DNA from: Neobacillus sp. WH10
GTDB taxonomy: Bacteria; Bacillota; Bacilli; Bacillales; Cytobacillaceae
DNA: 64,000 nt
Assembly: GCF_030123405.1 (NCBI RefSeq)
Contig: NZ_CP126110.1
Location: 1,984,001-2,048,000 of the forward strand
Direction of reading: 5' to 3'
Below the pieces are notes generated by a model. The model was not told where the DNA came from. It saw only the letters and a program-made list of their open reading frames with translations, and searched no databases. Made by a program: the position numbers and the translations under genes. Positions 35,365 through 43,811 of this stretch are shown here, one piece after another (the first letter of the stretch is position 1; each line of letters begins with the position of its first letter).

Positions 35365-36609
35365 ATGAAAATTATTGTCCAAAAATTTGGCGGGACTTCT
35401 GTCAAAGATGAGAAAAGTAGAAAATATGCTCAAGGCCATATCGAAAAAGCATTAGCTGAAGGCTACAAGGTTGTTGTTGTCGTATCAGCAATGGGGAGAA
35501 AGGGAGACCCCTACGCAACCGACACACTATTATCTTTAATTGGGGGCAACCTAAGCAAAATCTCAAAACGGGAACATGATTTATTATTGTCTTGTGGAGA
35601 GGTTATTTCTAGTGTTGTTTTTTCGAATATGCTATTAGAGAGCGGAATAAATGCCATAGCATTAACAGGAGCACAAGCAGGTTTCCGCACTAACAATGAC
35701 CATACTAATGCAAAAATAATCGAAATGAAATGTGATAGGCTGCTTAAGGAACTTGAGAATAGAGATGTCGTAGTCGTTGCTGGATTTCAAGGTGCTGCGA
35801 AAAATGGGGATATTACCACAATTGGACGGGGGGGAAGTGACACCTCCGCTGCAGCACTAGGAGCGGCTCTTAATGCTGAATGGATAGATATTTTTACCGA
35901 TGTAGAAGGGATTATGACAGCTGACCCTCGCATTGCTGAAAATGCACGGCCACTTCCTGTGGTTACCTATACAGAGGTGTGTAATATGGCCTATCAGGGT
36001 GCAAAGGTCATTCATCCGCGAGCAGTGGAAATTGCCATGCAGGCAAAGGTGCCGATTCGTATCCGTTCCACTTATTCCGACAATCTGGGAACATTGGTTA
36101 CAACCTTAAATAAAGATAAGCGTGGAAGTGACATTAGAGAGCGAACTGTTACTGGGATTGCCCACGTATCAAATGTTACGCAAATAAAGGTTTTTGCTAA
36201 AAAGGATCAATATAATTTGCAGGCAGAAGTTTTTAAAGCGATGGCTAATGAAAAAATTAGTGTAGATTTTATTAATATTTCGCTGAATGGCGTAGTTTAT
36301 ACTGTAACAGAAGAAATGACGGATCGGGCGATTCATATCTTAAACGAATTAGGTCATGAGCCAGTAGTTGAACGTCATTGTGCGAAGGTTTCGGTCGTTG
36401 GAGCTGGAATAGCTGGTGTACCGGGGGTTACTTCCAAAATAGTTACAGCCTTATCAGATCATGGAATTCGTATTTTACAATCTGCAGACAGTCATACAAC
36501 CATTTGGGTATTAGTAATGCAAGATGATCTAGTTAAATCTGTAAATGCTTTGCATGATGCTTTCCAATTAGAAGAGGAATCAATGGAATTAAATCTTTCA
36601 GAATTGTAA
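35365..36609 (+). CDS. dapG: Aspartate kinase I (diaminopimelate-type)
   Basis: First step of the aspartate pathway. In B. subtilis DapG is the DAP-sensitive isozyme, co-transcribed with asd and dapA. 414 residues: an amino-acid kinase domain (KFGGTSVKDEKS, TIGRGGSDTSAAALGAAL, TDVEGIMTADPRI) and C-terminal ACT domains (about 275-400) for feedback. The ATG at 35365 has only a modest ribosome site (AGGCAGG, rather distant), which is unusual for this set. No lysine riboswitch was seen upstream. Confidence 0.95.
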   Translation: MKIIVQKFGGTSVKDEKSRKYAQGHIEKALAEGYKVVVVVSAMGRKGDPYATDTLLSLIGGNLSKISKREHDLLLSCGEVISSVVFSNMLLESGINAIALTGAQAGFRTNNDHTNAKIIEMKCDRLLKELENRDVVVVAGFQGAAKNGDITTIGRGGSDTSAAALGAALNAEWIDIFTDVEGIMTADPRIAENARPLPVVTYTEVCNMAYQGAKVIHPRAVEIAMQAKVPIRIRSTYSDNLGTLVTTLNKDKRGSDIRERTVTGIAHVSNVTQIKVFAKKDQYNLQAEVFKAMANEKISVDFINISLNGVVYTVTEEMTDRAIHILNELGHEPVVERHCAKVSVVGAGIAGVPGVTSKIVTALSDHGIRILQSADSHTTIWVLVMQDDLVKSVNALHDAFQLEEESMELNLSEL

Positions 36610-36704
36610 AGAGTTAAAAAGAATAAAAGCTGTTTATTAAATTGGAATTGAAGCGGTACAACACGGTGTTTTGGCAATCTGTTTGTATTGAAAGGAGTAG
36701 GAAA

Positions 36705-37577
36705 ATGGTTCAATTCGGGCGAATTTCCACGGCAATGGTAACCCCCTTTGATAAAAAGGGACATATTGACTTTGCTAAGACCACTCAATTAGTAAATTAC
36801 TTATTAGAAAATGGAACAGACTCCCTTGTGATTGCAGGAACTACTGGGGAATCACCAACATTATCGAAAGAAGAAAAGCTGGCCTTATTTGATCATGTTG
36901 TAAAAGTTGTAAAAAAACGAGTTCCAGTTATTGCAGGTACTGGAAGTAATAATACTTATGCATCGATTGAATTGACAAAAAAAGCTGAGCAGCTTGGTGT
37001 GGATGCAATTTTGGTCGTAGCACCATATTATAATAAACCAAATCAAGAAGGATTGTATCAGCATTTCAAAGCAATCGCAGAAGCAACATCCCTTCCGGTT
37101 ATGGTGTACAATATTCCGGGAAGGTCAGTGGTTAATATTCTTCCAGAGACGATTATTCGCCTGTCTAAGATCCCTAATATTGTAGCTGTAAAGGAAGCAA
37201 GTGGGGATTTAAACGCTATGACTCAAATCATTGCCAATACTGATGAGGATTTTGTTTTATACAGTGGGGATGATAGCTTAACAATTCCGGTGCTTTCCAT
37301 CGGCGGAGCCGGTGTTGTCTCAGTTGCTTCTCATGTTATTGGAAATGAAATGCAGGAGATGATTAAAGCGTTTTTTGATAGAGAAAATGCCAGGGCTGCA
37401 ACATACCATCAGCAATTGCTTCCAATCATGCAGGGTCTATTTGCCGCTCCAAGCCCAGCTCCAGTAAAAACGGCATTGCAAGTATCGGGGCTGGATGTTG
37501 GTTCTGTCAGGCTGCCACTTGTGGGTTTAACGGAACAAGAACGTGCTACCTTGATTTCTTTATTAAATAATAACTAA
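36705..37577 (+). CDS. dapA: 4-hydroxy-tetrahydrodipicolinate synthase
   Basis: Condenses aspartate semialdehyde with pyruvate, feeding both DAP and dipicolinate. TIM-barrel enzyme with TTGESPTLS, the Tyr in VMVYNIPGRS and the Schiff-base Lys in IVAVKEASGD. In-frame codons back to 36642 have no ribosome site; ATG 36705 after AAAGGAG gives 290 residues. A strong terminator follows. Confidence 0.96.
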   Translation: MVQFGRISTAMVTPFDKKGHIDFAKTTQLVNYLLENGTDSLVIAGTTGESPTLSKEEKLALFDHVVKVVKKRVPVIAGTGSNNTYASIELTKKAEQLGVDAILVVAPYYNKPNQEGLYQHFKAIAEATSLPVMVYNIPGRSVVNILPETIIRLSKIPNIVAVKEASGDLNAMTQIIANTDEDFVLYSGDDSLTIPVLSIGGAGVVSVASHVIGNEMQEMIKAFFDRENARAATYHQQLLPIMQGLFAAPSPAPVKTALQVSGLDVGSVRLPLVGLTEQERATLISLLNNN

Positions 37578-37585
37578 TGATGACC

Positions 37586-37623
37586 AAGAGCTAACCGAAA
37601 CGAAGATCGGTTAGCTCTTTTTA
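37586..37623 (+). terminator. Terminator after dapA
   Basis: AAGAGCTAACCGA / TCGGTTAGCTCTT stem followed by TTT. It closes the spoVF-asd-dapG-dapA group. Confidence 0.92.
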
Positions 37624-37744
37624 CATCAAATTGATGTGTGTTTGCGAAAAAAGCTAATATTGGTTGTAAAGGTTTTCTGCTATCAAGTATAATAATCATA
37701 ACTGATCTCGATCGGGCTAAACATCAGGTAGGAGGAAACGGAAA

Positions 37745-39412
37745 TTGATTAAGAAAAAAAATACCTCCATCAAGTTTATAGCACTTGGTGGTATAGGAGA
37801 AATCGGAAAGAATATGTATCTTGTTGAGGTGGACAAGGACATATTCATCATTGATGCCGGCTTAATGTTCCCCGAGGAAGAAATGCTCGGTATCGATATG
37901 GTCATTCCTGATCTAACATATTTGAAAGACAATAAGGAACGTGTAAAAGCGATTTTTTTAACACATGGACATGAAGACCATATTGGTGCACTTTCTTATG
38001 TGCTTCGTCAAGTTGATGTACCGGTTTATGGAACGAAATTAACCCTTGCTCTTGCAAATGCAAAGCTTAAGGAGCAGGATTATAAAGCTAGTGCAAACTT
38101 TATTGAAGTAACCTCGGACACTGTCGTTGAACTGAAGACTGTAAATGTCAGTTTTTTCAGAACAAATCATAGTATCCCTGATTCAGTTGGTGTATGTATC
38201 CATACATCGGAAGGAATTATTGTCTATACCGGTGACTTTAAATTTGATCAGGCAGCAACTAAATTTTATAAACCTGAAATTGGAAAAATGGCAGCGATTG
38301 GGGAACGTGGGGTTTTATGTTTACTGTCAGACAGTACCGAGGCTGAAAAACCAGGATACACAACATCTGAAGCCATTGTTGAACGTGAAATGTCCAATGC
38401 TTTTTATAATGCACCGGGACGAATTATTGCCGCATGCTTTGCATCGGATATAAGCCGGATCCAGCATATTTTTGATGCTGCAAGAGAAAATGGCCGCAAA
38501 GTTGCAGTCGTAGGGAAAAGTCTTGAAAGAATCTATCATATTGCCCTTGATTTAGGGTATTTAGAAGTAGCTGATGATGTCATTATCCCGGTTAGTGAAA
38601 TTAAAGAATATCAAGACCGAGAAATAGTTGTATTAATGACGGGCAGTCAAGGTGAACCAATTGAGGCTTTGCAGAAAATGGCAAAGCAGTCACATAAGCT
38701 TTTGAACATCCAACATGGAGATACCGTATTAATTGCTGCTTCACCATTAAAGGGCAGTGAAGTGTTTTTATCCAAAACTGTCGATATGTTATTCCGAGCA
38801 GGAGCAAATGTTATTTATGGAAAACGGACCATTCATGTATCAAGCCATGGCAGTCAAGAAGAATTGAAATTTATGATTAATTTAATGAACCCTAAATTTT
38901 TGATACCTGTTCATGGCGAATATCGGATGCTAAAAGCACATCGAAAAGTGGCTATTGACTGCGGACTTGCCGATGACCAAATAATCATTCCTGACCGTGG
39001 TGATGTAGTGGATTGGAAGGAAGGAACTTTATCGATTACCGGGAAGGTTCCATCTGGCAATGTCCTTATTGATGGGATTGGTGTAGGTGATGTTGGAAAT
39101 ATCGTTTTACGGGATAGAAAGCTTTTATCACAAGATGGTATTCTTATAGTGGTTGTCACCTTAACGAAACAAGAAAAGAAAATTGCTGCTGGCCCTGAAA
39201 TTATTTCAAGAGGGTTTGTATATGTTCGGGAATCAGAAAAATTGATGGAAGAATCTACGAAATTAGTGCGTGAAATAGTGGAAAGAAATACAGCAAAAGG
39301 TTCATTCGAATGGTCAAGCCTAAAGCAGGAAATAAGAGATGAATTAAATCGATCCTTATTTGAAAAAACAAAAAGAAGACCAATGATTCTACCAATCATT
39401 ATGGAAATATAA
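37745..39412 (+). CDS. rnjB: Ribonuclease J at the rnjB (ymfA) locus
   Basis: Metallo-beta-lactamase/beta-CASP RNase, 5'-3' exo- and endonuclease, normally paired with RNase J1. 555 residues. Metal motif HGHEDH (residues 74-79), H142 in NHSIPDS, D164 in TGDFKFD and H390 in PVHGEYRM are all present. In B. subtilis RNase J2 from this locus the motif reads HGHDEN and the last is PVNGEY, which explains its weak activity. So this protein looks catalytically complete. It starts at TTG 37745 after GGTAGGAGG. Synteny (dapA before, tepA after) supports rnjB. Confidence 0.93.
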   Translation: MIKKKNTSIKFIALGGIGEIGKNMYLVEVDKDIFIIDAGLMFPEEEMLGIDMVIPDLTYLKDNKERVKAIFLTHGHEDHIGALSYVLRQVDVPVYGTKLTLALANAKLKEQDYKASANFIEVTSDTVVELKTVNVSFFRTNHSIPDSVGVCIHTSEGIIVYTGDFKFDQAATKFYKPEIGKMAAIGERGVLCLLSDSTEAEKPGYTTSEAIVEREMSNAFYNAPGRIIAACFASDISRIQHIFDAARENGRKVAVVGKSLERIYHIALDLGYLEVADDVIIPVSEIKEYQDREIVVLMTGSQGEPIEALQKMAKQSHKLLNIQHGDTVLIAASPLKGSEVFLSKTVDMLFRAGANVIYGKRTIHVSSHGSQEELKFMINLMNPKFLIPVHGEYRMLKAHRKVAIDCGLADDQIIIPDRGDVVDWKEGTLSITGKVPSGNVLIDGIGVGDVGNIVLRDRKLLSQDGILIVVVTLTKQEKKIAAGPEIISRGFVYVRESEKLMEESTKLVREIVERNTAKGSFEWSSLKQEIRDELNRSLFEKTKRRPMILPIIMEI

Positions 39413-39476
39413 TGAAAAAAAAGGTGCTGGGATAAATCAAAGGGTTCCGTTTTTTGGTGAATAATATGACACATAA

Positions 39477-39512
39477 AATAGCGTGAGAATTGACTCACGC
39501 TATTTTTATTTT
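39477..39512 (+). terminator. Terminator after rnjB
   Basis: AATAGCGTGAG-AATTGA-CTCACGCTATT with TTTATTTT. Confidence 0.92.
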
Positions 39513-39734
39513 AAACAAAGGAATATTCCGATTTTTTATGCTCAATGGTATTAGAAAGGACACACTTTTTTTACATGACAATACTTGTTGTAAACTAAAA
39601 ATATGTTGTCAATTTTCCTTTCAATAAGACTGACATATTAACAGCTTTTAATACTAACTTTGATACTATAATGGGTTATAAGTTATTGAAAGGATCTGTT
39701 TAGTTTAAAAATTTAAATGATTTTTACTTGTCTA

Positions 39735-39863
39735 GTCCGAATGAGCCCTGGATTCGGACAACAAAAGTCAAAAATCTCCTTAACCTGTCCGAATAGGCCT
39801 TGGATTCGGACAACCAAAGGTAAAAATCCGCTTGACCTGTCCGAATAAGCCTCGCATTCGGAC
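39735..39863. repeat. Three 25-bp palindromes at an exact 52-bp period
   Basis: GTCCGAAT-(9 bp)-ATTCGGAC occurs at 39735-39759, 39787-39811 and 39839-39863. Spacers are related (ACAAAAGTCAAAAATCTCC and ACCAAAGGTAAAAATCCGC) and end AACCT/GACCT. The loops vary while the arms are constant. The 607-bp rnjB-tepA gap has no gene; it also holds a terminator, an AT-rich stretch and a family-2 repeat copy (39888-39950). Confidence 0.88.
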
Positions 39864-39887
39864 TATGAACAGGTAAATCCACATAAT

Positions 39888-39950
39888 AGAAGCTACCATC
39901 AGTCGAAGCGCTCCAAGTCTATACGCCGCGCTAAAGAAGCTTCCGTTTTT
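39888..39950 (+). repeat. Dispersed intergenic repeat, family 2, copy 5 (short)
   Basis: AGAAGCTACCATCAGTCGAA, then GCGCTCCAAGTCTA, then AAAGAAGCTTCCGTTTTTAT. The right end matches the GCTTCCGCTTTT end of copy 2. Confidence 0.4.
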
Positions 39951-40012
39951 ATAATTTCAAGCATGAAATTATACCATAGGTAAATACTAAATTATATCAT
40001 GCTTGAAGGGAG
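39951..40012 (+). promoter_or_regulatory. Possible bistable leader of tepA
   Basis: Two perfect, mutually exclusive stems share bases. ATAATTTCA (39951-39959) pairs with TGAAATTAT (39964-39972). TTCAAGCATGA (39956-39966) pairs with TCATGCTTGAA (39997-40007), which runs into the ribosome site GAAGGGAG. The second stem would hide the site and the first would free it. Seen by eye; no energy was calculated. Confidence 0.4.
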
Positions 40013-40019
40013 TATTAGG

Positions 40020-40772
40020 ATGGATAACGATTTTCAAAACAATAACGATAACCAAGAAGAGCAAGAACCTCAAAAAGAGGAAAGGCCTTCTTCAGCATTA
40101 ATAGAGAAAATTCAACAGCTTGGTCAAACGAATGTGCCTCAGTTATCTGTTGATTCGAGAATTCATTGTTTAACCATAATTGGCCAGATTGAAGGGCATT
40201 TAGCTTTGCCGCCGCAGAATAAAACGACAAAATATGAGCACATACTGCCTCAACTTGTTGCAATTGAACAAAATCCAAAAATAGAAGGCGTGTTAATAAT
40301 ATTAAATACGGTTGGCGGGGATGTCGAAGCAGGGCTTGCCATATCAGAAATGATCGCATCTATATCAAAACCAACTGTCTCCATTGTATTGGGGGGAGGT
40401 CATTCAATTGGTGTACCGATTTCTGTGTCTTGCGACTATTCATTCATTGCTGAAACTGCAACGATGACCATTCATCCTATTCGCTTGACTGGGCTTGTTA
40501 TTGGAGTTCCAGCTACCTTCGAATATTTAGATAAAATGCAGGAAAGGGTTGTCAATTTCGTTACAAAGCATTCCAAAATTACGGAAGAAACATTTAAAGA
40601 CTTAATGTTTGCAAAGGGCAACTTAACAAGAGATATTGGAACGAATGTAATTGGTGTTGATGCAGTAAACTATGGATTAATCGACGAAGTAGGCGGACTA
40701 GGTCCTGCGATGAAGAAGTTAAATGAAATGATTGATCAGCATAAAGAAAAAAATGAGGGGCTGATTCAATGA
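40020..40772 (+). CDS. tepA: ClpP-like serine protease TepA (translocation-enhancing protein)
   Basis: A ClpP/crotonase-fold protease, in B. subtilis linked to protein translocation and degradation of small spore proteins at germination. 250 residues: a charged N-terminal stretch rich in Asn, Gln and Glu, then LNTVGGDVEAGLAISEMIAS, the nucleophile Ser in VLGGGHSIGVPIS, and TMTIHPIR with the catalytic His. ATG 39999 lies upstream in frame but inside the leader structure; ATG 40020, seven bases after GAAGGGAG, is preferred. It overlaps ylzJ by four bases. Confidence 0.93.
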   Translation: MDNDFQNNNDNQEEQEPQKEERPSSALIEKIQQLGQTNVPQLSVDSRIHCLTIIGQIEGHLALPPQNKTTKYEHILPQLVAIEQNPKIEGVLIILNTVGGDVEAGLAISEMIASISKPTVSIVLGGGHSIGVPISVSCDYSFIAETATMTIHPIRLTGLVIGVPATFEYLDKMQERVVNFVTKHSKITEETFKDLMFAKGNLTRDIGTNVIGVDAVNYGLIDEVGGLGPAMKKLNEMIDQHKEKNEGLIQ

Positions 40773-41008
40773 TTTTATACACGATGATGCCAAATGAACT
40801 TGTTTTTCCATATGAAGCAGAAGCTGCTAGTAAACAACAAATGATAACCTATCAAGGAATTCCCCTATTAGTAGAGATCGCTGATCAGCAAGATGTTCAA
40901 GTTATTCGTATCTTAAGCAGTGATCCACAGCATTTTATGAATGAGCGGATTTACCCTGGTGCAAAAATTTCTTCTAGTATCCTTGAAGGATTGTCCGCAT
41001 TACAATAG
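40769..41008 (+). CDS. ylzJ: YlzJ-like protein
   Basis: A 79-residue protein (MILYTMMPNELVFPYE...) of the YlzJ family. It sits between tepA and spoIIIE in bacilli and is translationally coupled to tepA (ATGA). Function unknown. No membrane segment or catalytic motif was seen. Confidence 0.88.
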   Translation: MILYTMMPNELVFPYEAEAASKQQMITYQGIPLLVEIADQQDVQVIRILSSDPQHFMNERIYPGAKISSSILEGLSALQ

Positions 41009-41041
41009 TAGATTATGGTATAATTATGTTATCAATTATAG

Positions 41042-41069
41042 AGCAGCCAAACAGGCTGCTTTCCTTTTT
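41042..41069 (+). terminator. Terminator after ylzJ
   Basis: AGCAGCC-AAACA-GGCTGCT stem followed by TTCCTTTTT. Confidence 0.85.
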
Positions 41070-41134
41070 CCCCAATTTTATATCAACTAATAGGTATAGA
41101 TAATATACCAAACTGAATTATACAAGGTGATTAG

Positions 41135-43483
41135 ATGGCAAAAAGAAAGAGAAGAAAACCAAAAAAGAGAGATAACCATTTAAAACGAACCGTTCAATAC
41201 GAATTATCCGCTTTAGCTTTATTGGCTCTAGCGGTAATTTCGATAGCAAAGCTTGGGGCAGTTGGAAAAGCAATTGTTCTATTCTTCCGTTTTTGGATGG
41301 GGGAATGGTATATGCTTGGTTTAATTGGGCTGGTAATATTAAGCGTTTATTTAATGTGGAAACGATGTATTCCTTTTTTCTTCCATATTAAGTTAGTTGG
41401 GAGCTATTTTATTGTTTCTGCTATCCTTCTATTAAGTCATGTTACACTTTTTCATTTGTTAACCAACGAGGGGAAATTTAGAGATCCTAGTGTAATTGGA
41501 AACACTTGGGAATTATTTATGATGGAGCTTAGAGGGGAAACAAGCACTACCGATCTTGGAGGAGGAATCCTCGGAGCAATCCTGTTTGCATTATTTCATT
41601 ACCTTTTCGCAGAGACCGGTACAAAAATTATCGCTTTTATATTTATTATTATTGGAATTATTTTACTTACTGGAAAATCCTTTGGAGATTTCATTGGGAA
41701 AATCATGATTACCCTTTTTGATTTCATAAAAAATCAATGGGATGCCTTTAAAACAGATATGTCTGAATGGAAACAAAAACAAGATGAGCGAAAAAATGAG
41801 AGAAAATCTCAGAGACAGAAAGAACAAGAAAATCGCCAAAGAGAAAGTGTGCCCGTTATAAACAATCAGCAGCAGCCTAATCAGCAAGAAACGATCATTC
41901 CTGAACCTATCATTTCAAGTTTTGCAGACAGGGCTTATATAGAAGAGGCACCTAAGGAAAAAAACCAAAAAGAACAATCGAAGGCAAGAAAAAGTAAACC
42001 GGAAGATGTCGAGGAAGATAATACTCCGCCAATAACATTTACTGAAGTAGAAAATGTGGCTTACGAATTACCGCCACTCAGACTATTAAAGCTTCCAAAG
42101 AAAACAGATCAAAGTGGTGAATATGAGCTAATCCATGCAAACGCAGCAAAACTTGAAAGAACATTTCAAAGCTTTGGAGTAAAAGCTCGTGTCACCCAAG
42201 TTCATTTAGGACCTGCTGTAACAAAATATGAGGTACACCCAGATGTCGGTGTAAAAGTAAGTAAAATTGTCAGCTTAAGTGATGACCTAGCATTAGCACT
42301 TGCTGCCAAAGATATACGGATAGAAGCTCCCATTCCAGGTAAATCAGCAATTGGAATTGAAGTTCCAAATTCAGAGGTCGCCATGGTTTCCCTAAGGGAG
42401 GTACTAGAAGCAACTCAAAATGATAAACCGGATGCTAAATTATTAATCGGACTTGGCCGGGATATTACCGGTGAGGCTGTACTGGCAGAATTAAATAAAA
42501 TGCCTCATTTACTTGTAGCTGGAGCAACCGGAAGTGGAAAAAGTGTTTGTATTAATGGTATTATCACAAGTATTTTAATGAGAGCAAAGCCTCATGAAGT
42601 TAAATTAATGATGATTGATCCAAAGATGGTCGAACTCAATGTTTATAACGGTATTCCCCATTTACTTGCACCTGTGGTAACCGATGCCAAAAAAGCTTCA
42701 CAAGCATTAAAGAAAGTAGTAAGTGAAATGGAAAGACGGTATGAATTGTTTTCCTACACAGGTACACGTAATATAGAAGGGTATAATGAACACGTAAGAA
42801 AACATAATAGTGAAGAAAATGACAAACAGCCATTATTACCATATATTGTCGTCATTGTAGATGAGTTAGCTGATTTAATGATGGTTGCTTCATCCGATGT
42901 GGAAGATTCGATTACACGGCTTGCTCAAATGGCTCGTGCTGCGGGTATTCATTTAATCATTGCTACCCAACGGCCGTCTGTGGACGTTATAACAGGTGTC
43001 ATAAAAGCAAATATTCCATCGCGAATTGCCTTTGCAGTTTCCAGTGCAACCGATTCAAGAACAATCTTGGATATGGGAGGGGCGGAAAAGCTGCTTGGAC
43101 GAGGTGACATGTTATTCCTGCCAGTAGGAGCATCAAAACCTGTTCGTGTTCAGGGTGCTTTTCTTTCCGATCATGAGGTTGAAGATACGGTTGAATTCGT
43201 TATTTCACAGCAAAAGGCGCAATATCAAGAGGAAATGATTCCGGATGATATTCCAGAAGTAACAGGTGCAGTCGATGATGATTTATATGATGAAGCAGTT
43301 GAATTAATCATTGAAATGCAAACAGCATCAGTTTCCATGCTGCAGCGCCGCTTCCGAATCGGCTATACAAGAGCTGCTCGTCTAATAGATGAAATGGAAG
43401 CACGGGGAGTAGTAGGTCCATACGAGGGAAGTAAACCGCGTGCTGTATTGCAGACGAAGCCAAATGAAGAACAAAGTTCATAA
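41135..43483 (+). CDS. spoIIIE: DNA translocase SpoIIIE/FtsK
   Basis: Hexameric pump that moves the chromosome through the septum, essential for filling the forespore. 782 residues: a basic N-terminus, about four transmembrane helices (about 25-180), a charged linker (about 210-310), an alpha/beta motor with Walker A GATGSGKS (about 463-470) and VIVDELADLMM, and a C-terminal gamma winged helix that reads SRS/KOPS sites (SVSMLQRRFRIGYTRAARLI). Length and locus match B. subtilis SpoIIIE (787). Confidence 0.97.
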   Translation: MAKRKRRKPKKRDNHLKRTVQYELSALALLALAVISIAKLGAVGKAIVLFFRFWMGEWYMLGLIGLVILSVYLMWKRCIPFFFHIKLVGSYFIVSAILLLSHVTLFHLLTNEGKFRDPSVIGNTWELFMMELRGETSTTDLGGGILGAILFALFHYLFAETGTKIIAFIFIIIGIILLTGKSFGDFIGKIMITLFDFIKNQWDAFKTDMSEWKQKQDERKNERKSQRQKEQENRQRESVPVINNQQQPNQQETIIPEPIISSFADRAYIEEAPKEKNQKEQSKARKSKPEDVEEDNTPPITFTEVENVAYELPPLRLLKLPKKTDQSGEYELIHANAAKLERTFQSFGVKARVTQVHLGPAVTKYEVHPDVGVKVSKIVSLSDDLALALAAKDIRIEAPIPGKSAIGIEVPNSEVAMVSLREVLEATQNDKPDAKLLIGLGRDITGEAVLAELNKMPHLLVAGATGSGKSVCINGIITSILMRAKPHEVKLMMIDPKMVELNVYNGIPHLLAPVVTDAKKASQALKKVVSEMERRYELFSYTGTRNIEGYNEHVRKHNSEENDKQPLLPYIVVIVDELADLMMVASSDVEDSITRLAQMARAAGIHLIIATQRPSVDVITGVIKANIPSRIAFAVSSATDSRTILDMGGAEKLLGRGDMLFLPVGASKPVRVQGAFLSDHEVEDTVEFVISQQKAQYQEEMIPDDIPEVTGAVDDDLYDEAVELIIEMQTASVSMLQRRFRIGYTRAARLIDEMEARGVVGPYEGSKPRAVLQTKPNEEQSS

Positions 43484-43490
43484 CTAAATG

Positions 43491-43517
43491 AAAAAAGAGC
43501 CATTTGGCTCTTTTTTT
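43491..43517 (+). terminator. Terminator after spoIIIE
   Basis: AAAAAAGAGCC-ATTT-GGCTCTTTTTTT. Confidence 0.93.
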
Positions 43518-43558
43518 AATACTAATTTTTAAAAAATCTGATACTATAGTAATAGGAG

Positions 43559-43618
43559 GTGGATGTTTATATCAAGAAAAAATCCTACAAATTTCCTGCA
43601 ACATCTATTCACTTTTAA
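43559..43618 (+). CDS. Possible 19-residue small ORF between spoIIIE and the GntR gene
   Basis: A strong AGGAGGTGG (43554-43562) with TATAGT before it. A GTG at 43559 would give MDVYIKKKSYKFPATSIHF; an alternative ATG at 43563 gives 22 residues. In both, the start is too close to the ribosome site, so it may be a relic or chance. The rest of this 328-bp gap is AT-rich, with a terminator, a promoter-like TATAAT (43744-43749) and an operator-like palindrome. Confidence 0.15.
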   Translation: MDVYIKKKSYKFPATSIHF

Positions 43619-43768
43619 AAACAGTATTTAATTATAGCAGATTTTCTTATAAAAAAACCACAAATTTATGATAATTTTTATCTTCATGCCTTTTTTCGAC
43701 AAAATGTTGAATTCCTATTTATTTATCTCAAAAAAAGTGTTAATATAATTTCGATTAGTAGGAATGAT

Positions 43769-43782
43769 ATCAGATGTCTGAT
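43769..43782. promoter_or_regulatory. Operator-like palindrome before the GntR regulator
   Basis: ATCAGA-TG-TCTGAT, just downstream of a TATAAT -10 (43744-43749) and 30 bp before the start. A likely autoregulatory site; it continues TGTCTTA, resembling the site at 45854. Confidence 0.5.
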
Positions 43783-43811
43783 GTCTTAGGAAAAAGGCTG
43801 GAGGAAACAGC

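Noticed and set aside
38911..39498. 195-residue minus-strand open frame
   Set aside because: Antisense shadow of the rnjB 3' half and the downstream terminator, with no family resemblance.
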